64,000 nucleotides of DNA from Dendrophyllia cribrosa. Lineage: Eukaryota > Cnidaria > Anthozoa > Scleractinia > Dendrophylliidae. Positions 22,244-35,554 of the stretch are shown in pieces. Made by a program: the position numbers and the translations under genes. Where the stretch lies: assembly GCA_024195265.1 (NCBI GenBank), contig JAJLRJ010000006.1:768001-832000 (forward strand), in the 5' to 3' direction. The notes under the pieces are model-generated. The model worked only from the letters and a program-made list of their open reading frames with translations. It was not told the DNA's origin and ran no database searches. How positions within the stretch are numbered: the stretch's first letter is position 1; every line of letters starts with the position of its first letter.

Positions 22244-25200
22244 GAGAGCCAAATATTTTCCCGTCCGGCCCGACCAAACTCAGTCAATAAGTATTTTATG
22301 ATATGTCGAGTGCGAGGTCGCTTGAACTCGAGCGGGACCGGACGACGGCTTTTTCCGGACCGGCTCACGTCAACCAGTCCGACCCCGCTCACGTCACCCT
22401 GCGATTCTATTTTCTGTAGGATTGCGTTAGCGGGGCCGTACGGTCATATTATAAAACAAGGTAAGTCCTCTCGAACCAGGTGGACCAACTTTGTGCAGCA
22501 TGAAATAACTAAGAGTTCTACTTTTCGTGGATAGGAGGCCAGCCCATCAAAGCGGGTAGGCTACGGACTCGGAAACTGGAGAAAAAAGACTTCATATACT
22601 TAATAGTTACCTGCGATGAAAGTAGTGACCGCTGCCATGGTGATAGCCGATCCCATGCGGGACAGTGAGAACTGCACACGCGCCTTTCTGCATTCTTTAT
22701 TAGGAGCCAAACAGTAGGCCACCCCAAAATGCATTGCGAAGTCAATGGACACACCCACTGCGACGGACATGGTTATGGACTCCAAGATATTGAGCTTCCA
22801 ACCACTCAGAACGAGTGAGCCAGTCGTTACGGAAATGATACCGATAATTGTCAGTATGGCGTATATACTAACAAGAACGTTCAACGTGGTCAACAGCATC
22901 ACAGCAAATGCCATAGCGATGGCAATGGCCATGGAAACAAGCGTACCCGTGGACAGACTTTTCTGCAGATCGTAGAACTCCAAGTTGCTTATCCACCATG
23001 CTCTTTTCATGCTAAATGGCGCGGTACTCATTTCTTTCTTTATCCAGGATTCAGTGCGCTCCCAGAACTGATTCGCGGGTTCGTAAGCACGGGAAAGTTG
23101 CACATTACTTATAATGCGCATGTGCACTCCCTTGATATTTCCGAACTTGTCGTAAATGAAGCTTCCTATAGTCGAGTCATGCTGCTTGTATTTTAAGATC
23201 TGCGTGCGGGCACTTGCCGAGATGGCGCATGAGTCTAACACCGTCTTGTTAAACGGGAAAGGTGTATCTTTACAACAAGGATAATAGGGGATAGCTGGGG
23301 TCAGTGGATCATTGCAGCTTTGGTTGTAGTACTTTTCGAGGAAACAATAGCTTTTTATGCCTTCTTTCTTGGCATAAAAGTCCTGCTTGCGCAGCCTTCT
23401 GCAGAATTCCATAAGCCATTTTTGGGAATCACTGTCCGTTATGTCGAAACTTTCGTCCCACTCAAAATTTCCGTAGTCGTATGGATTTAATTGGTTTCCG
23501 TTATCGTCTACTTTGAGCCCCCAGAAAACATCGATGGGAAACGTGGCACTTCCTTGCGAAGGACTTGTCTCAAAGCGGAATTTATCTTTAAGGTTGAGTT
23601 CATAGACCTCCAGGGGATGCGTTGCTTCAAACATTTGGAAATCAGCTGATGTTGGAAGCTGAAATCCTGGCTCAAAGAGAAGAACTTCTAGACCACCTAA
23701 TGTAAGAAGAGAGAACAGGACGACCCAGAAAAACCGGAACCTTATCACAACTCGCGGAAGAAACACATCAAATAAATACCGAACATAATTCCCCACGTAT
23801 CGCTCGTAAAGAACTCTCGCTTTTTGCCGCAAAGACTTCTTACTGCAAGACCAAGGTACACATAATTTCTCGTGGATGACGCAAACGGCAGGAAACCACG
23901 TGACCATCATGCTAAACTTGCATAAAATGGCTATGCCTGCATAGATACCAAAACATTTGATCGTAGTTATCTGTGAGCTAAAGTTTGCGATAAAGGCGGT
24001 CGCGGTCGTGAAACTGGTGACGAACATCGACAACGATGCATGCTTTAATGTGTCAGCGGTGATGCGCGTGAGAGTAGCTCCTGGGTTATTCTGTTTTGAC
24101 TGCCGCCAGACATCGGTGAACACAAATGCGTCATCTGCTCCGATTCCCACCAGAAATATTAGGGTTGTAACATTCAAAAACGGGAAGAATTTTAGTCCGA
24201 GTACGACCATGTATATGAAATATGCGATGATCAAAGCGCTGACGACCGAGAGCACAAGAAGAAACGTTAACAGTACTGACTCCGTGTAGAACCACATTAT
24301 CAGCAAAATTATCATCATAGCGATGGAAGGATAAATGATGTCTTCCATTAACATTGTGTTAAACATGTCGAATTTTAAAAAGTAGAACTCGCTTCCGACT
24401 AACTTAACATCGCCGTCCGAAACTTGGCCTTTCTTAATAGAACTCTCATAGACTTGTTCCCTAAACAATTTATCTCTGATGGCAGGGGTCAATACTGTTG
24501 TGTACATTAGCTTGTCGCCTGTTGGACCGAAGAAATGCTTGTCCGTTAAGTAGTACAGAATGTTGTGGACAGCATTATATCTGACACACTCTAATGGAAG
24601 AGTTTGGCACACTGGGTATGCGATGTTGTATTTAAAGTCCCAACAGTTCTCTTTCAACGACGCATTGTTAAAAAACGGCGCGCACTGCTTAAGTGACGAT
24701 AAAACATTAGCCACGTCAAGGGAAGAAATATCTTGGCACGAAGTCCTTCCCGTGAGAGCAGCAATGTAATTACCAACAGACCAACTTGAACAACATTCGA
24801 TGACCTTAACAGTGTTATATCTGACGTTTCTTCTAAAACAATTTAATTCAAACCCGGGCGCCTTTCGCATAACTTTCTTTTCCATACGGCAAACAGCTTT
24901 TAGGCTGTGCGCATTAAAGAGATCACGGCCGGAAATCTTTGACTCAAAGACCAGCTTGTAACTGATTTTATTTTTCATAAAGACGTTCGGACTGTCACAC
25001 ATTGCTAGACGAAAGCTGCTCTTAACGTGCCTTAGTTTCTTCTTTCTCCGCGTTTTTGCTGTCGGAGTAGTAACAGAATCCAGTTGCGGGAATAATGAGG
25101 ATGTATTCCATGTCATGTTACTTATTTCAGGTATCATTGGGCTGGTCGAGACTAAACCACGGTTTGCGGCTTTTCCGAGGCAAAGGCTTGTCCGATATCT

Positions 25201-26587
25201 TTTGTTGATCACTGTTCCACGTGGTTCAAATCCCTTTGTAAAATTAACAAAGAAAAAAATTCACACCAAAAGAAGCGGGGGGAGATCATTTTTAGCCACT
25301 GAACATCAAAATGAACAAAATCCTGCAGGAATTCATAGGTTTTCATCAGAATATAAACTAAGAAATCATTCGTCTGCTTGTTTTCTATAAATATTTTCAT
25401 GGTCAAACTTAAGAAACATGTTTTAAGGTCTAGAGGAAGATGAAGATTAGAGGGCTTTAACTTTGAAAAAAAGAACGGCGGGAATTTTGTTTGTTCCATA
25501 TACGATCTCCTGCAATTTTACAGCCATCTATCAAATGCAAAACACAGGCGATTTAAGACTTAAACATGTATTAGGAATGTCCCAGCCTTTTTTAAGGACA
25601 ACTTTGAAAACCTTTACTGTAAATATTTCTATAAAATATCTTCCGAAAACGAAAGTAGTGGAACATCTTAGATCTTCGTGCTTCGTTTGTCCAAAATACG
25701 CACGATGCATTGATTTGCTTGAAAGGGCAATGGCACGCAGATCTCTCACGATCAGACAGTGCTAAAAGAGTGAGATCGGGGCACAAGATTGAGAGAAGAT
25801 TCACATGCAGGATTGAATGAAAGTCAATTAGGCGCACACTTACCATAACTGGAGTGGAAAAATCGGGAAACTCAGGGGCGTTTAACTGAGGGACAAACGA
25901 GAAGAGGCCACAAATGACGATCAGCAAGAGGGTAAAGAAGAACACTACATACGGGTATTCAGCTAATATCACCGAGTACCTGGCAAAATAAAAAAAAAAA
26001 TAGTTCCGTTATGCGTGCAAACAAAACTAAACTGCATGGCATGGCTTCCAAGGCAGCAACAATTTGAAGGTTTAAGTTGTAAATTAAGGCAGAAGCGCTT
26101 GATTTTGTTTGTTGCCAGCTAAAAGGAACAATTTACGTTCATTTCTACTATACTGTATAATTAAGCGATAAAAAATTCATATAACTCGATACATAATGCA
26201 GACTTGGAAAAACGTTTTTGCTAATTAAATAAAGAAATCATTGTTTGCGCACACCAGGAGCCTTAATGGGCTCCTGCGCACATTGTGTTCTTGCACTGTC
26301 GTTTCCAGGGGCCTCAAGCTTAGACCCCACCGGCTAATACGGGAGGATCTGGGTCGCGAATCAGCCATTTTCGTCCCCAGAGCTGCACGTTCTATTTAAA
26401 ATGAGGTCACGTGTTTTATCGTCAAACCAAAATATTCCCACCTTGGTCTTCTGCATCTATGTGCTGGTTGCTCAGCTTGTGCAGGAATTTCATTGCTTAT
26501 GTTATTATTTCGGACATCTTCGTCATTTGTCGGAGCTTCTTCGTTCTTCAGTGCAATCTTCGGGTTACACAGCTCTGTTTCATCCAT
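21746..26587 (-). CDS. DISP1: Dispatched-like RND transporter (4 exons, ~1075 aa)
   Basis: Exons in coding order: 26587-26442, 25979-25844, 25233-22611, 22068-21746. Phases match and the total is 3228 nt. Dispatched exports lipid-modified Hedgehog from the secreting cell. The first membrane segment follows YSVILAEYP in exon 2, and exon 3 opens with GFEPRGT, typical of Dispatched. A large Cys-rich extracellular loop follows, then a sterol-sensing-type helix bundle with GIGADDAF (Asp at about 461 and 462) and, in the second half, AVGVSIDF (Asp at about 925). These are the relay aspartates of the family. Exon 4 carries AGAMMMPS and GPQGDWGQ, close to the Dispatched C-terminal signature, and a hydrophilic tail. 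A basic RRKKK near residue 157 might be a protease site. PTCHD-type relatives are the alternative, but the end motifs favour Dispatched. Start: the first ATG with an open frame, coding MDETELCNP. Confidence 0.9.
22151..22293. mobile_element. Foldback MITE in intron 3 of the Dispatched-like gene
   Basis: ACTTATTGACTGAGT at the left is mirrored by ACTCAGTCAATAAGT at the right. The arms continue through TCGGACGGGAAATATTTGGC and its complement to a GAGCGCAGCGAG apex. The transcribed intron could form a strong hairpin. Confidence 0.85.
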
Positions 26588-26928
26588 ACTCCAAAGCTTA
26601 AACAAAATCAAAAGGTTTTTTGTGTATTTGCATTTGTTTTCTTTACTGAAGTAAGAGTACACGAATGATAAGGAAAAATAAAACAAGACAAAAAATAGGT
26701 TCGCAATGTTAACATGTGTATTCAGATGTCAGCACAGTCACACAAATGACGTTAGAATTTCCCTCCCAAGATATTTCCCGTGAGGTTGAACTTCTGAGAA
26801 CGTTTGTTAACAGTTACGTTTTATCCGTATTTTGCCAGCATAAAAATGATTTATTTTACTTAAGACAGCTAGTAATGTTTGGTGGGCTTTTTGTTTTCGA
26901 AGCTTTTTAGCAGTTTTCAGAAGGCAAT

Positions 26929-27313
26929 GGTTATACAGGGCACTTTTACCGTGGTAAATAGCCCTTTCACCACGGAACTGAACTGTATTTAGTGAGTGTG
27001 ACCGACATTTCCCGAGGTAAATTTCCCCTGGTAAATATCCATGAATACATAAAAAAGATCACATGAAGCGCCCATGATTTTTAACGTGGTAAGTTGCAAT
27101 GGTGTTTTGCAAGGTACAAGAGCCAATCACGATGCTCCGTTTGACATCAACGCGTAACCGGAAAGGAAAAGTGATTCACTAAATTGCATGACATTTTTTT
27201 TTACCGCTTGGCAAATCACAAATCGCGTGTGACCGCTGGTTAACACGGTATACTAAACCAAGTGTGATGCACCATGGGAAATGCCATTTACCGTTGTTTG
27301 TGTAATCGCACCT
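26929..27313. mobile_element. TIR element, uninterrupted copy
   Basis: It matches the element at 3055-3635 in inverse orientation, including GGGCACTTTTACCGTGGTAA, TGTGACCGACATTTCCCG and TTTGACATCAACGCGTAACC, and ends at CGCACCT. It lacks the nested foldback and so shows the empty site. Confidence 0.75.
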
Positions 27314-30300
27314 ATTTCCTTTTTCGTCGAACCCGTGAAACTTGCCCAAGAAGTTGTCAATTTTCACATATCTTAAGCCCTGTTAACAAGATTATGTTAA
27401 TGTTTACTTATTGCCAGTCAAATATAGATGGGTTTTAACAAGCAGGGTTTGAAAACGTTTTACGTACGCGCGGGCACGGGCGCGTTTTTATTCATTACAC
27501 CGTCGACACGTAAATAATAAAAGACGATCGAATACGTTACTCTATATTTGATCGTTTTCGTGCGGATAGAAAGCTAAATCGCATAAAAATACTTCGTTTT
27601 TGTCCGTTTTTGCCATCCACACTTATAGAAATAATAAACTAATTTACAAAAATCTCCATTTTGGGTGACGTTCTTAAAAATGTCCGTTTTTTGTGCGTTT
27701 TTAACAGTGTTCCTGTGGACGAAAAGCCAAATCGTATAAACAGCTCACTGGTTTTCAGATATCAGCCATTAACGTAAAGCTTATACGTTTAAACGAGATG
27801 GCATTTTTTAGGGTGAACTTTGTCCGCACTGTAGTAAACAGTATAAAACATTCATGAGTTTTCCCCTTGTTTCAAGTCTTGATTGTTTGTTCACCGCAGT
27901 GTATTGCTTTTCCTAGTTTATATTTTTGTTATACGTTTAAAATCCATTTTCAATTTCTCAGTAAGTGTTACGCGTAGATTGAGCTTCGTAAACGAAAAAG
28001 CCAAGTGGTTTTAGTTTGAGGTTTGTGCAATTAACACTAAAAATTTGAAATTATTACTAGATATATATTTTTTTCATAAATTTCAACAAGAGCCTATAAG
28101 CATGTAGTATTATTTATAATACTCCGACTTTGTTGTAGAAATTTTTCATGCGATAAATAAATTATGATATTTGACCTTCACCTCAGACCTTTGAGTTGGT
28201 TTGTTTTAATTTTGCTATAAGCAATAAATAAACTTCCCTTTACGTTAGCGCGAGCTTCGTCCTCTGTGCTAACAAAGTCACTCCAACGAACTTCGTTGAA
28301 GTGACTTTGGTGATAAGTAATATTTCGTTATCTGCACATAGCATCTATATTCGACTTACAACATTTCGTTTTCAAGTTAGATAATTAGAATTATTTCATT
28401 TTGAATTAAGTTAAAACTCCAAAATATTATAATTCTTACTAGCTTAGCCTTGAATGCGGTATTTTTTTTTTATTGTGGCAATGACAATCGCGTGCTGTGT
28501 AAAAATAATTCAGTAAAAGTTGCTTGTTCATGTGAAAAAGCTACGATAAAAATACAATTTTTTTTTCACTAGTGCAGAAAAGAGAAATGTGAAAACATTA
28601 ATTTCATTTTTTGTCTGGTTTTCAGTGAAAGAAATATTCATATCAATCTGTTTGTTGAAAGTTACTCCTTGCAACAGCTGCCGCGCGTGCGGTTTTTACG
28701 TGGTTTTGAGGATTTAATCTATTGAAAACAACTTGTATTTCGGCCAAAATAATTTTCTGCTCAAAGCGATAAACTTCAGAAACGCCAGTTGCTCCAAATA
28801 AAACTGATATATGTTTATTCCTCTGCGCTTGAACTGGGTTCCAAACCGTTAAGACATGATATGGCGTCGGACCTTACCAGGTGTTTTCAGGAATATATTT
28901 TGAATTTGAAAGTCAAAACAGATAACTACCTGTTACAGTCCGGTTGACGCCTGAGTGCAGTGTTATGGTAGAATATTTTCAGATTCTATTGAAATCAGTT
29001 GTTGTTTTTCCAATAATTCAGTCTTAAAATTTCAACGAGATAGGATATCGAATAAGGTGGAAAACATAATAACAATAATAATAATAATAACACCCTTTCG
29101 TTAACAAAAACGAATAAGTTCAAAGTCAATAAGGAGACAAGAGCTGTAAAGTGATCACAGACACGACATTTTGCCATGTTTAACACGAATTGTTTCAAAA
29201 CAAATTAAAAATTATATTTCAAGCGATTTATAAGACTTTACGCTTATTAAGTCCAAGCGCTTTTATCGGCCCGGAGTGGGGCAAGGATAAATTACTAAGG
29301 GGATGAAAACAATGACACCTTTAAGCTAATCTTAAACGATACTTCAGGACATTATAAACATTAGAGACCCAAAGCTATTGTACCTCATGTGTTTTCTGTA
29401 CTCGAAATGATATTCCGGGAACCTTTATTCCGTTGTGGAATCGGCGGGTCGCATTCGATTTTCATCCTCTTTATTTTCTCTATATTTATCGACAGGCTGT
29501 ACATCTCTAGAAGCAAGCATAAAAAAAAATGATTGCAAGACTTACCTACCTTTTTATGCGTCGCAACTGAACCAAGATGTTTCACCAAACCATTACAGGA
29601 GAACGCTCTTCATATCCCTCTGGCTCTCAGCAAAAACCGAAAGAAAAAGCCCGGCAACTTAATGCCGGGTATAAACAGGTGACGCTACTTCCGGTCTTTT
29701 ATCACCATGACAACACAGGATTACTTCCTTTCGGCCACTGGTGCTCCCGAGTCTCTTGGCAGGACAGTTCTTGAAACGAGGCTAGCTCATTCCCGGTCGT
29801 CGTTTCTTGTAGGAACGCGGTTAACCTTGGGACATATGCAACCCCATACGCCCTGTTAATTTTCCGGTGCTTTACTGACAAAATGCAGCAGCTCATACTT
29901 TGCTATGTAGTACTTGATTTGCATGTTTGCTATTACTTTGAACCATCACAAACCGCCAAGTCACCCGAAATATATCATTGGCACTCTTAAAATGAGAGAA
30001 CACGTTTAGAAACGCATCGATCGGCAAATGAAACCTTAAATATCTCTGCTGTTATCCAACAGAAAGTGGAGTTTTGTCCGTCTGTGACTATTTGTATATC
30101 GGGTCTGCTTAACTTGTCATAAGTTGTAAGCAGAGACAATAGGATAATGATTTTGTATCGCTATAGAAACGCAGCCGGTGTTTGATGGATCTGTGAATCA
30201 ATGGAGGCTTTAGATTTCGTTTTTTTATGACATCCTTTATTTAAATACAAAAATCCAGAGGCAAACCCTGATGGAATGGTTATCTAACTTACAGTTAAGG

Positions 30301-30576
30301 TTCAGTTTTCTAATTACCGAAAGGTGCACTACAACTCACATACATGTTTCTTGAAAATCATATTTAGTCCTACCAGTGTTACGTGGGATGAAACTGACTT
30401 GATACACGCTAGTCTCCTAAATCAGCTGATTTCCTTTCTGTTTATTATCGGTATTGTGCATGTTTCACGTTGCCCTTGGCTACATCTTACTACAGGTATA
30501 CCATCTTCTGTTTGGGTAATGTCCTGTTGTTGTATCACTTATCAAAAGTGATTAGCATGAAACAAAAACGCTCAGA

Positions 30577-30582
30577 TTTATT
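30577..30582 (-). terminator. Possible poly(A) signal of the ENPP gene
   Basis: AATAAA on the minus strand, about 273 bases after the ENPP stop codon. It is called by position only. Confidence 0.35.
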
Positions 30583-30854
30583 ACCATTTGTTTTTCTTTT
30601 TGTTGTGTTTTGTTTTGGTGATGAGTGAGTCAATCAACAGTTAGTTTTCAAAACACCACTCTCGAAAGCCTAAAATAAGCAAACTTGCATACTGACAACA
30701 AAGGAAAACAATAGGGACATAACTCAGTTTTAAAAAATCTCCAAGTCGTTTTTTAACCAATTATGCAGGCGTTATAAAAACACAGAGCATTACTCAAGCA
30801 AAGGATGGTAAGCTGGTGTTTGGCTACAAACTCACAAAGGTATCTAGCTACGTT

Positions 30855-33478
30855 TCAATAGAAAAATGTTACGAAAAGCACGATAAGGACGAGGGGCGCA
30901 CGTGATTTCAATGTGGAAGTGCCTCCCTTAACGGTGGGTTTGGTCGAGGGAGGCGCATTTTCTTTCAGGATCATCTTAACATTTTCTAGAGAGCCGTTGT
31001 TTGGACGCGGGTTTATTCCCAACAGCTTACACATCAGAGGGTACAGATCAACAGTGTTAAAAGGAGACACTTCCAGGCCCTTCCGGAAGGCAGGACCATG
31101 CGCAAAAAACACAGAATAGCTCTTGGACTTCGCCGCAGGCCATCCGTGATCCCCCACGGTCCAGTTCCCTTGACGGGATCCGGCGCGTGACTTTTTTACC
31201 ACCCATCCTACTTCCGGGTCGATGTAAATTGGCGGGATTCTCCGATTGTGCTTCCAATGGTATTCATCCGGGATGTTTTTCTTCTTGTATACCGTCATGT
31301 GCTGGTGATCAGCGCTGGTGAGATTTCGGTAGATTTCGTCGATCTTATCTTCAGCCGCCCAAATGTGCCCCACTGCCCCTCCCTCGACGAGCTGAAAGTG
31401 TTGAGGATCAATGAACTGGTCGAGAAAAATTTGACGAGTTGACGACGTATTGGTCATGCTGTGATCGCTTACGAACATAAGGTTGACCTTTTCAAAGAGG
31501 TTTGCATTTTTGAGGCTGTCAATCAAATATCCCACAGCATCACGGTCCACCGCCTCCATAGCTTTCTTATACTGAGGCTCTAAGATTCCATAACTGTAAA
31601 ATAAATAAATAAATAAATAAATAAGGCAACTCCTTGTTCAACCAAAAGACCCCACTCCCAAGTTCAAGTTTAAGTTCAAGTTTATTATTCACACTTATTC
31701 AATTACAATACAACAACAATAAGGGAAAAAAAGAGAAAAACAGAGCTAACTATACATTTCCCGAAAGAAAAGGAATGTGACAAAGTAAGGGGGTCGTTCA
31801 TTGGGAAAACCACAAGAAGTGGACTAACTTCTGTTTAATAAAGAACATCTCACGGATACACGCCGTTCTCGGCATGCCGCAAGGATAAAGAAAAGGAAAC
31901 GTAAAATCAGTCATAGGCCATAGAGATTTCGTGTAAGGCCCCCTCTCTTCACAGAGGCTGTGAGTACAAGATATTGTGACATATTGTCACGTGATAAGGT
32001 CCATCAACACTTTTGTCTCAAACTCCGAGTTAACAATTCATCAAGTTTAAGCAACGAAAATCGTAAGCGTGACAGGGAACGTGAGGTGTATGGATACCTG
32101 ATGTAACACTCTCAGTTCGAATTTTTGATATAGCTTCTCAAACTGAACATTAAATGCAGAGAAAACGAGGGAATAAAATCACCAAAATCTTTGCAAATTA
32201 AGACCTGGTATCCAAACTTCCTTCGCAGTAGTGATTTCCTTTGTGTTTTCGTCATGATCTATTAAAACGTGTTTTACATCACGAACAGTTAGGTGTGCCG
32301 TCCCGGGGGGAGGGGGGGGGGGGGGGAGGGGGTACTCCCTATAATGGGCTATACGGGGATGCTCCGCCCGAAAGGGGTACCTTTTTTAGGCTGGCGGTAT
32401 ATGAAAGGGTAGTGATTTCACGAGTTGAAGTATATGAAAGGGTAGGGATTTCACGAAGTATAGGAAAGGGTAGGGAAAACTGACATTTAAGTATTATAAA
32501 AAGCGCCTTTCAAAATATATCAAACAGACGCACGTAAAGGCTATATGAAAGGGGTGCCATTTTCAATGAAAGGTGTCTGAAAGGGGTACAATTTTCAATG
32601 AAAGGTATATGAAAGGGAAATGGTTTGGACCTTGGGGCGGAGCATCCCCGTACAAAACTTTGTTGGGTACCCGCCGGGTGTGCCGTAATCTCGTGTTTCT
32701 AAAGTTTTCCGCACTGCTCTTGATAGGAAACGTTTCGCACTAACCTGTGACCGGTGGCGTCTGGATTTTCAATATATAAAGCGACAAACCCAGGAGGTTT
32801 GTCCGACTTGAGCCAACTCATGATCTTGTCAATCCTATTTTGTGCAGGCTCGCTATGGTTGACCATGCAATGTATGTATGGCGGGAAACCTTGACGCGTT
32901 GTGTTTCGCATTTTTGGCAAATCTTTGGGGTCTATAGCACTGCAGTTAACTTCGCACATCGGTTTTTCGTAGAACGTCGGCTTCTCGGGATATCCCGCGA
33001 ACCCTGGCCAGAAGTAAACTCCGCTTCTCCCGCCAGTCTTTTGCAGAGTCAACCAAAGAGGCTCAGAGGCATTGTAAAACTTGGGGTCGTAATTGCTGCA
33101 ATCGTAATCGAGAACAAACTTCTCTTGATAAACAGGATCCCAAAAGTTATTCGATACAATCCCGTGGCTTTCGGGATACAATCCCGTTAAGAAACTGTGT
33201 TGATTTGGCCATGTCTTGCTAGGCACAACCGTCTTCAGATATTTCGCTGTGACGCCGTTTTGAGCAATGAAGTTGAGATTGGGCGTGCTGGCAAAACCGT
33301 TGTCAATGAACTGCCATCGCATCCCGTCCATGGAAACAAGAATGAGGGGCTGAGCGGATTCCTGTTGTTCATGGCCATTTGCAAGGATGAGAGAAGCTAA
33401 AAGCAGCATCAAACCGCCTTCAAAACAAACGTTGAGGCGAAAAAAAGAAGAGTGCACCGCCATCATTGAGACCCTCAT
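30855..33478 (-). CDS. ENPP: Ectonucleotide pyrophosphatase/phosphodiesterase (ENPP family, 2 exons, ~490 aa)
   Basis: Exons in coding order: 33478-32745 and 31593-30855. The junction joins GGTCACAG to TTATGGA in frame. ENPP enzymes are zinc ectoenzymes that cleave phosphodiester or pyrophosphate bonds of nucleotides or lysolipids. Expected ligands are all visible: Asp in VSMDGMR, the Thr nucleophile in VPSKTWPNQHS, Asp/His in NPDATGH, Asp/His in VSDHSM and His in VGDHGW. An N-terminal hydrophobic stretch (GLMLLLASLILA) serves as signal peptide, several NxS/T sites suggest glycosylation, and a C-terminal hydrophobic tail (APLVLIVLFVTFFY) suggests a membrane or GPI anchor. The length fits the short ENPP4/5/6/7 group, which lacks somatomedin domains; the exact subtype is unresolved. 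A second ATG 12 bases downstream (33466) is an equally possible start. Confidence 0.92.
32302..32676. mobile_element. Poly-G-ended foldback element A (hAT-like)
   Basis: The left end CCCGGGGGG plus a long G run leads into GGTACTCCCTATAATGGGC and GGGGATGCTCCGCC; the right end carries the inverse GGCGGAGCATCCCCGTA and GGGTACCC. GGTGTGCCGT flanks both sides (32292-32301 and 32677-32686), a clear target duplication. The interior has many copies of TATGAAAGGG(T/G). It lies in the single intron of the ENPP gene. Confidence 0.8.
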
Positions 33479-34056
33479 AGAAGTGCAAATGCTAAATAGG
33501 TGGTTTGCAACCAATCTCTAGAGACATAGATAACAATAGTGAAACGAACAAATGCTGGTGGACGAACAAAAGGAGCTAATGAGAGAACTATTGTTTATGT
33601 CCACCAACATGGCGGCGATGACGTAACATGAAAACCACCTATAGGGCAACAAAAGGTAATTCAGATTATGTATTATGCAAATGCGGTCAAGAGTAACAAA
33701 TTTAAATTTTCAAAGTATTGTCAGATTTCAAGGACAAGGCCTGTTCCTGTCAGCGCTTAAATAAAAGGAAGGTATTGCAATTAGTAATCTTTTGTGTAAG
33801 GGTATTGGTGCGTCCCCCATCAAACAGCAATCAATCAATTAAACGATACGTCTTACATGAACTGGAAATATCAAGGACCAACGGACAATACAAAGGCGTC
33901 GGATCCTGGTGTATCTAGTCAGCAAACTTTATATAAACAGTTAATAACTAACTAAGCATGCAAGGCTGGCTGACTGACTGACTGACTGACTGACTGACTG
34001 ACTGTAATGTATATATTTTACATATCTTCTTTCAGTGTTTTCAGTTGTTTAGCAAA

Positions 34057-34230
34057 TTTCCACCGGTTTTCCGTGGTGTGGACTCTTATTTACCACAATT
34101 TACGTCATCACATGGTCAAAATGTTGTGGACTCACGAGGCGCAGCCGAGTGAGTCAGCAACAAATTTTGACCATGTGATGACGTAAATCGTGGTAAATAA
34201 GAGCCCACACCACGGAAAACCGGTGGAAAT
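34057..34230. mobile_element. Foldback MITE
   Basis: ATTTCCACCGGTTTTCCGTG at the left is mirrored by CACGGAAAACCGGTGGAAAT at the right. The arms continue through TTACGTCATCACATGGTCAA to an apex around CGAGGCGCAGCCGAGTG. Confidence 0.85.
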
Positions 34231-34476
34231 CTGTTTTTTACCACAATATTTAGAAAAAAATACAAGGAAAAATCGAAGTTTTGTTACAAAACGCGATGCA
34301 TTGCGCGAGCAAGCGTTGTCTATAACTTGCATTGCGTGATGTTAGCGTCAGCACCGTTGTATGTACTCTCATTTACCACCCGCATCGACCAATTTTATTT
34401 CCTGAAGTCAGGCCATGCCTGACGAAATATTGGACAGAATATACATTCGTAATCCCAGTTGCAGTCACCGGTGCAC

Positions 34477-34810
34477 CCGAGGCGGGGGGGGGGGGGTACT
34501 CCCTTATATACGCTATATAGGCATGTGCCGCCCGATAGGGTAGCGTTTTTCAGGTGTCCAGTCCTTAAATAGGGTATCCTTTTTGGTATTTTTGGTATTG
34601 TGGTCCTTAGATATTCCTTAGATAGGGTCACTAAATTGCAGTATCCACCCCAACTCGCTAAACGAAAAAGAGATGGTCTGTTAAAACTGGGCCTTAAAAA
34701 GGGTACCAAATCTCGATTTTCTACCCTTAATTAGGGTCAGGATTTGAGAACCTTGGCGGCACACACCTATCCTTCATTGTCGGGAGCACCCCCCCCCCCC
34801 CCCCCCGGGC
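34477..34810. mobile_element. Poly-G-ended foldback element B (hAT-like)
   Basis: Left: G run followed by TACTCCCTTATATACGC; right: GTCGGGAGCA followed by a long C run and GGGC. The flanking octamers CCGGTGCA and CAGTGCAT are similar but not identical, as for a mutated 8-bp target duplication. The interior repeats AGGGTA-type motifs. Confidence 0.7.
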
Positions 34811-34820
34811 CAGTGCATGC

Positions 34821-35276
34821 TTAAAGTGCCCCTATGATCAAATTTTTTATTTTAATTTTTTTACATTTTCGTGTATTATTAGACTTTCTTACTCATCTTG
34901 CCAAATTTCAATCCATTACGAACATCAGAAGTCATTTTATTTTAACATTTATTTCCGAGAATTTACGGCCGCCATTAATCAACCTTGTTCCAAGGCTTGG
35001 TTGCGAATGGGGGAAAGTGACGTCAAAGACTCAAACATACCTCACGGGTTGAAATTATAATAACAATCAGCATAGAAAATTGCACGGAGAACAAGTCCAA
35101 AGTTTTTGTTGCTTTTCGCGTGATTTTGAATGTTAAAAATGACTTCAGATGCTAAAATAAAATGACTTTTGATGTTCGTAATTAATTGAAATTTGGCAAG
35201 ATGAGTAAGAAAGTCTAATTGTACACGAAAATGTAAAAAAATGAAAATAAAAAATTTGATCACAGGGGCACTTTAA
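34821..35276. mobile_element. Foldback MITE (TTAAAGTGCCCC ends)
   Basis: The left end TTAAAGTGCCCCTATGATCA is mirrored by the right end TGATCACAGGGGCACTTTAA. The arms extend about 120 bp, including TTTCTTACTCATCTTGCCAA and its complement. It directly abuts element B. Confidence 0.85.
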
Positions 35277-35554
35277 ATTATTTACTTTTGCTAAAATTTT
35301 GCCGGAATTGCAAACTACCAACCAGTTACTGTGTCTGCCTGCTGCAAGACAGTGCAATGCTACTTAACACGTTGAGATCTCAGGCCTTTTCAATCTTTTT
35401 CAGGTTGAAATGTCGACGTGTTGGAAGCCGTGTTTGGATGGGTCTCTTCCCTAGGTTTTTAGTTCATTCTGGTTGCCACGCTGAAAAAAAAAACACTGGG
35501 TCCAAGTATTTTAGTTGCGCAATAGCTGAGCCCACGTTTTCGACGCAAAAAAGA

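Larger units (their letters stand above)
26588..30854. other. Intergenic region between the Dispatched-like and ENPP genes
   Basis: The Dispatched-like promoter should lie in the first part. The region contains the uninterrupted TIR element (26929-27313), a small hairpin at 28273-28309 (CAAAGTCAC/GTGACTTTG arms) and an (AAT)n run near 29070. On the minus strand an AATAAA at 30577-30582 may end the ENPP transcript. The rest is AT-rich with no supportable gene. Confidence 0.55.
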
